This document shows positions 23,281-25,691 of a stretch of 25,691 nucleotides of DNA, piece after piece. This DNA comes from CAZRGV01 sp964599655 (lineage in GTDB: Bacteria > Planctomycetota > Planctomycetia > Isosphaerales > Isosphaeraceae). The translations under genes and the position numbers were made by a program. Each line of letters starts with the position of its first letter. Position 1 is the stretch's first letter. The DNA lies in contig CAZRGV010000093.1 in the NCBI GenBank assembly GCA_964599655.1, positions 1 through 25,691 of the forward strand, given 5' to 3'. The notes under the pieces are model-generated. The model saw only the letters and a list, made by a program, of their open reading frames with translations, had not been told where the DNA came from and ran no database searches.

Positions 23281-24066
23281 ATGAGTCAAGTCTGCGACGA
23301 GCGTGTCGGTCCGTCCGAGAGTCAGGCCTCGCGGGCCTCGGGCGCGACGGTCGGTCATTCCTACCGTTATTACGACCTGATCATGGCCGCCTTCGTGACG
23401 ATCCTGCTTTGCACGAACCTGATCTCGGCTTCGAAGCAGGTGAAGCTGGGCGGCTTCGTCTTCGGCGCGGGGGTGCTGTTCTTCCCGATCAGCTACCTCT
23501 TCGGCGACATCCTGACCGAGGTCTACGGCTATGCCCGCTCTCGGAAGGTCGTCTGGGCCGGGTTCGCGGCCCTGGGCTTCGCGGCGTTCATGAGCCACGT
23601 TGTGCTGACCCTGCCGCCGGCGCCTGGTTGGGAATTCCAGGCGAACATCGCGGGCGTCTCGATGGTGGTCCCTCGACAGGCCGCGTGGGAGCAGGTCTTC
23701 GGCGGCACCTGGCGCATCGTGATCGCCTCGATGATGGGCTTCTTCGCCGGAGAGTTCGCCAACTCCTTCACGCTGGCCAAGATGAAGATTCTGACCAAGG
23801 GCCGATGGCTCTGGACCCGCACGATCGGCTCGACCATCGTGGGCGAGGCGGCCGACTCCCTGATCTTCTACCCCGTGGCCTTCCTCGGCATCTGGACGCC
23901 CGAAAAGGTGGTGACGATCCTCGTCGCCAACTACTGCCTGAAGGTCGCCTGGGAGGTCATCGCCACGCCCTTGACCTACCGCGTCGTCGGCTTCCTGAAG
24001 CGCGCCGAGGGGGTCGATTACTTCGACTACCACACCGACTTCACCCCCTTCTCGCTGGAGACCTGA
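23281..24066 (+). CDS. yhhQ: YhhQ/VUT-family queuosine precursor transporter
   Basis: The protein has 261 residues with six hydrophobic segments. The diagnostic blocks are present: FPISYLFGDILTEVYGYARSRKVVW-type sequence after the second helix (about 64-87), GEFANSFTLAKMKI (about 157-170), and RTIGSTIVGEAADSLIFYP (about 180-198). The family imports preQ0/preQ1 or queuine for tRNA queuosine modification (family knowledge). The first 25 residues are hydrophilic and not part of the core. I see no strong ribosome-binding site, and no preQ1 riboswitch in the 94 bases upstream. No other queuosine gene is in the window. It lies 94 bases after the small membrane protein. Confidence 0.9.
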   Translation: MSQVCDERVGPSESQASRASGATVGHSYRYYDLIMAAFVTILLCTNLISASKQVKLGGFVFGAGVLFFPISYLFGDILTEVYGYARSRKVVWAGFAALGFAAFMSHVVLTLPPAPGWEFQANIAGVSMVVPRQAAWEQVFGGTWRIVIASMMGFFAGEFANSFTLAKMKILTKGRWLWTRTIGSTIVGEAADSLIFYPVAFLGIWTPEKVVTILVANYCLKVAWEVIATPLTYRVVGFLKRAEGVDYFDYHTDFTPFSLET

Positions 24067-24229
24067 CAGGGCCAACCGGTGACGGGGGCACAGGGATGGG
24101 GCGTTCCCGTTTCATCACTCCGAATGCGGGACGAGCGCGCAACGGTTTTCCCGGGACAGTCGGGACGACCTTGTTCTAAACTCCAGTTGCTTCGCGAGTG
24201 CGTTCCTGGATGGTTCGACAGACTCCGGC

Positions 24230-24237
24230 AAGGAGGT
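24230..24237 (+). promoter_or_regulatory. Consensus ribosome-binding site of glmS
   Basis: AAGGAGGT is complementary to the 3' end of 16S rRNA over its whole length and lies 5 bases before the ATG at 24243. It is the strongest such site in the window and settles the glmS start. The 170 bases before it show no clear promoter and no glmS ribozyme-like structure that I can recognise. Confidence 0.8.
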
Positions 24238-24242
24238 GGACC

Positions 24243-25691
<1,449 letters not shown>

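Noticed and set aside
24067..24242. glmS ribozyme upstream of glmS
   Set aside because: No match to the conserved core that I can recognise, the space is short, and the ribozyme is mainly known from Firmicutes.

Overview
The window is high-GC DNA that reads as a planctomycete chromosome, most likely from the Isosphaeraceae/Gemmataceae side of the phylum. I infer this from the planctomycete extracellular N-terminal motif (LExLESRxLLS type) in the first gene, the Tat-exported Gfo/Idh/MocA oxidoreductase, the secreted NIPSNAP protein and the overall gene style. No database search was possible. Two runs of exactly 16 N (8730-8745 and 24636-24651) show that this is a gapped draft assembly. Both fall inside genes, and in both cases the reading frame resumes only if the true gap is a multiple of three.

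Layout. (1) 1-1082, minus strand: the N-terminal part of a secreted planctomycete-type protein, cut by the window edge. (2) 1381-8373, plus strand: a secreted tandem NIPSNAP protein, a serine racemase/threonine dehydratase-like PLP enzyme, a YajQ nucleotide-binding protein, a degenerate HPr-like protein, an RdgC-like protein, a YdjM-type membrane metal-dependent hydrolase and an exported PpiC-type peptidyl-prolyl isomerase. (3) 8537-18958, minus strand: read in transcription order, a TetR regulator, an RND periplasmic adaptor, an RND inner-membrane pump, a PP2C phosphatase, a two-domain M16 peptidase and an NAD-dependent epimerase/dehydratase. (4) 19307-25691, plus strand: a phosphatase-like protein lacking its signature arginine, a Dabb-domain protein, an OafA-type acyltransferase, a Tat-exported Gfo/Idh/MocA oxidoreductase translationally coupled to a small membrane protein, a YhhQ-type queuosine precursor transporter and glmS, cut by the window edge.

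How the genes work together. The clearest functional unit is tetR-adaptor-pump, with a 10-base gap between the first two and a TACC-N8-GGTA candidate operator upstream of tetR. It looks like a self-regulated efflux system that borrows its outer-membrane channel from elsewhere. The phosphatase-like, Dabb and acyltransferase genes are tightly packed and probably co-transcribed. The rest is mostly housekeeping or envelope-related genes in separate short units, several bounded by hairpins. The convergent ppiC/epimerase junction carries a perfect 17-bp stem.

I see no CRISPR array, transposase, phage gene, tRNA or rRNA, and no clear multi-gene defence or biosynthetic system. The most unusual items are the HPr-like protein with an aspartate at the regulatory serine position and a three-copy C-terminal repeat, the inverted-repeat element abutting a TTG start codon, and the phosphatase-like protein with tryptophan in place of arginine.
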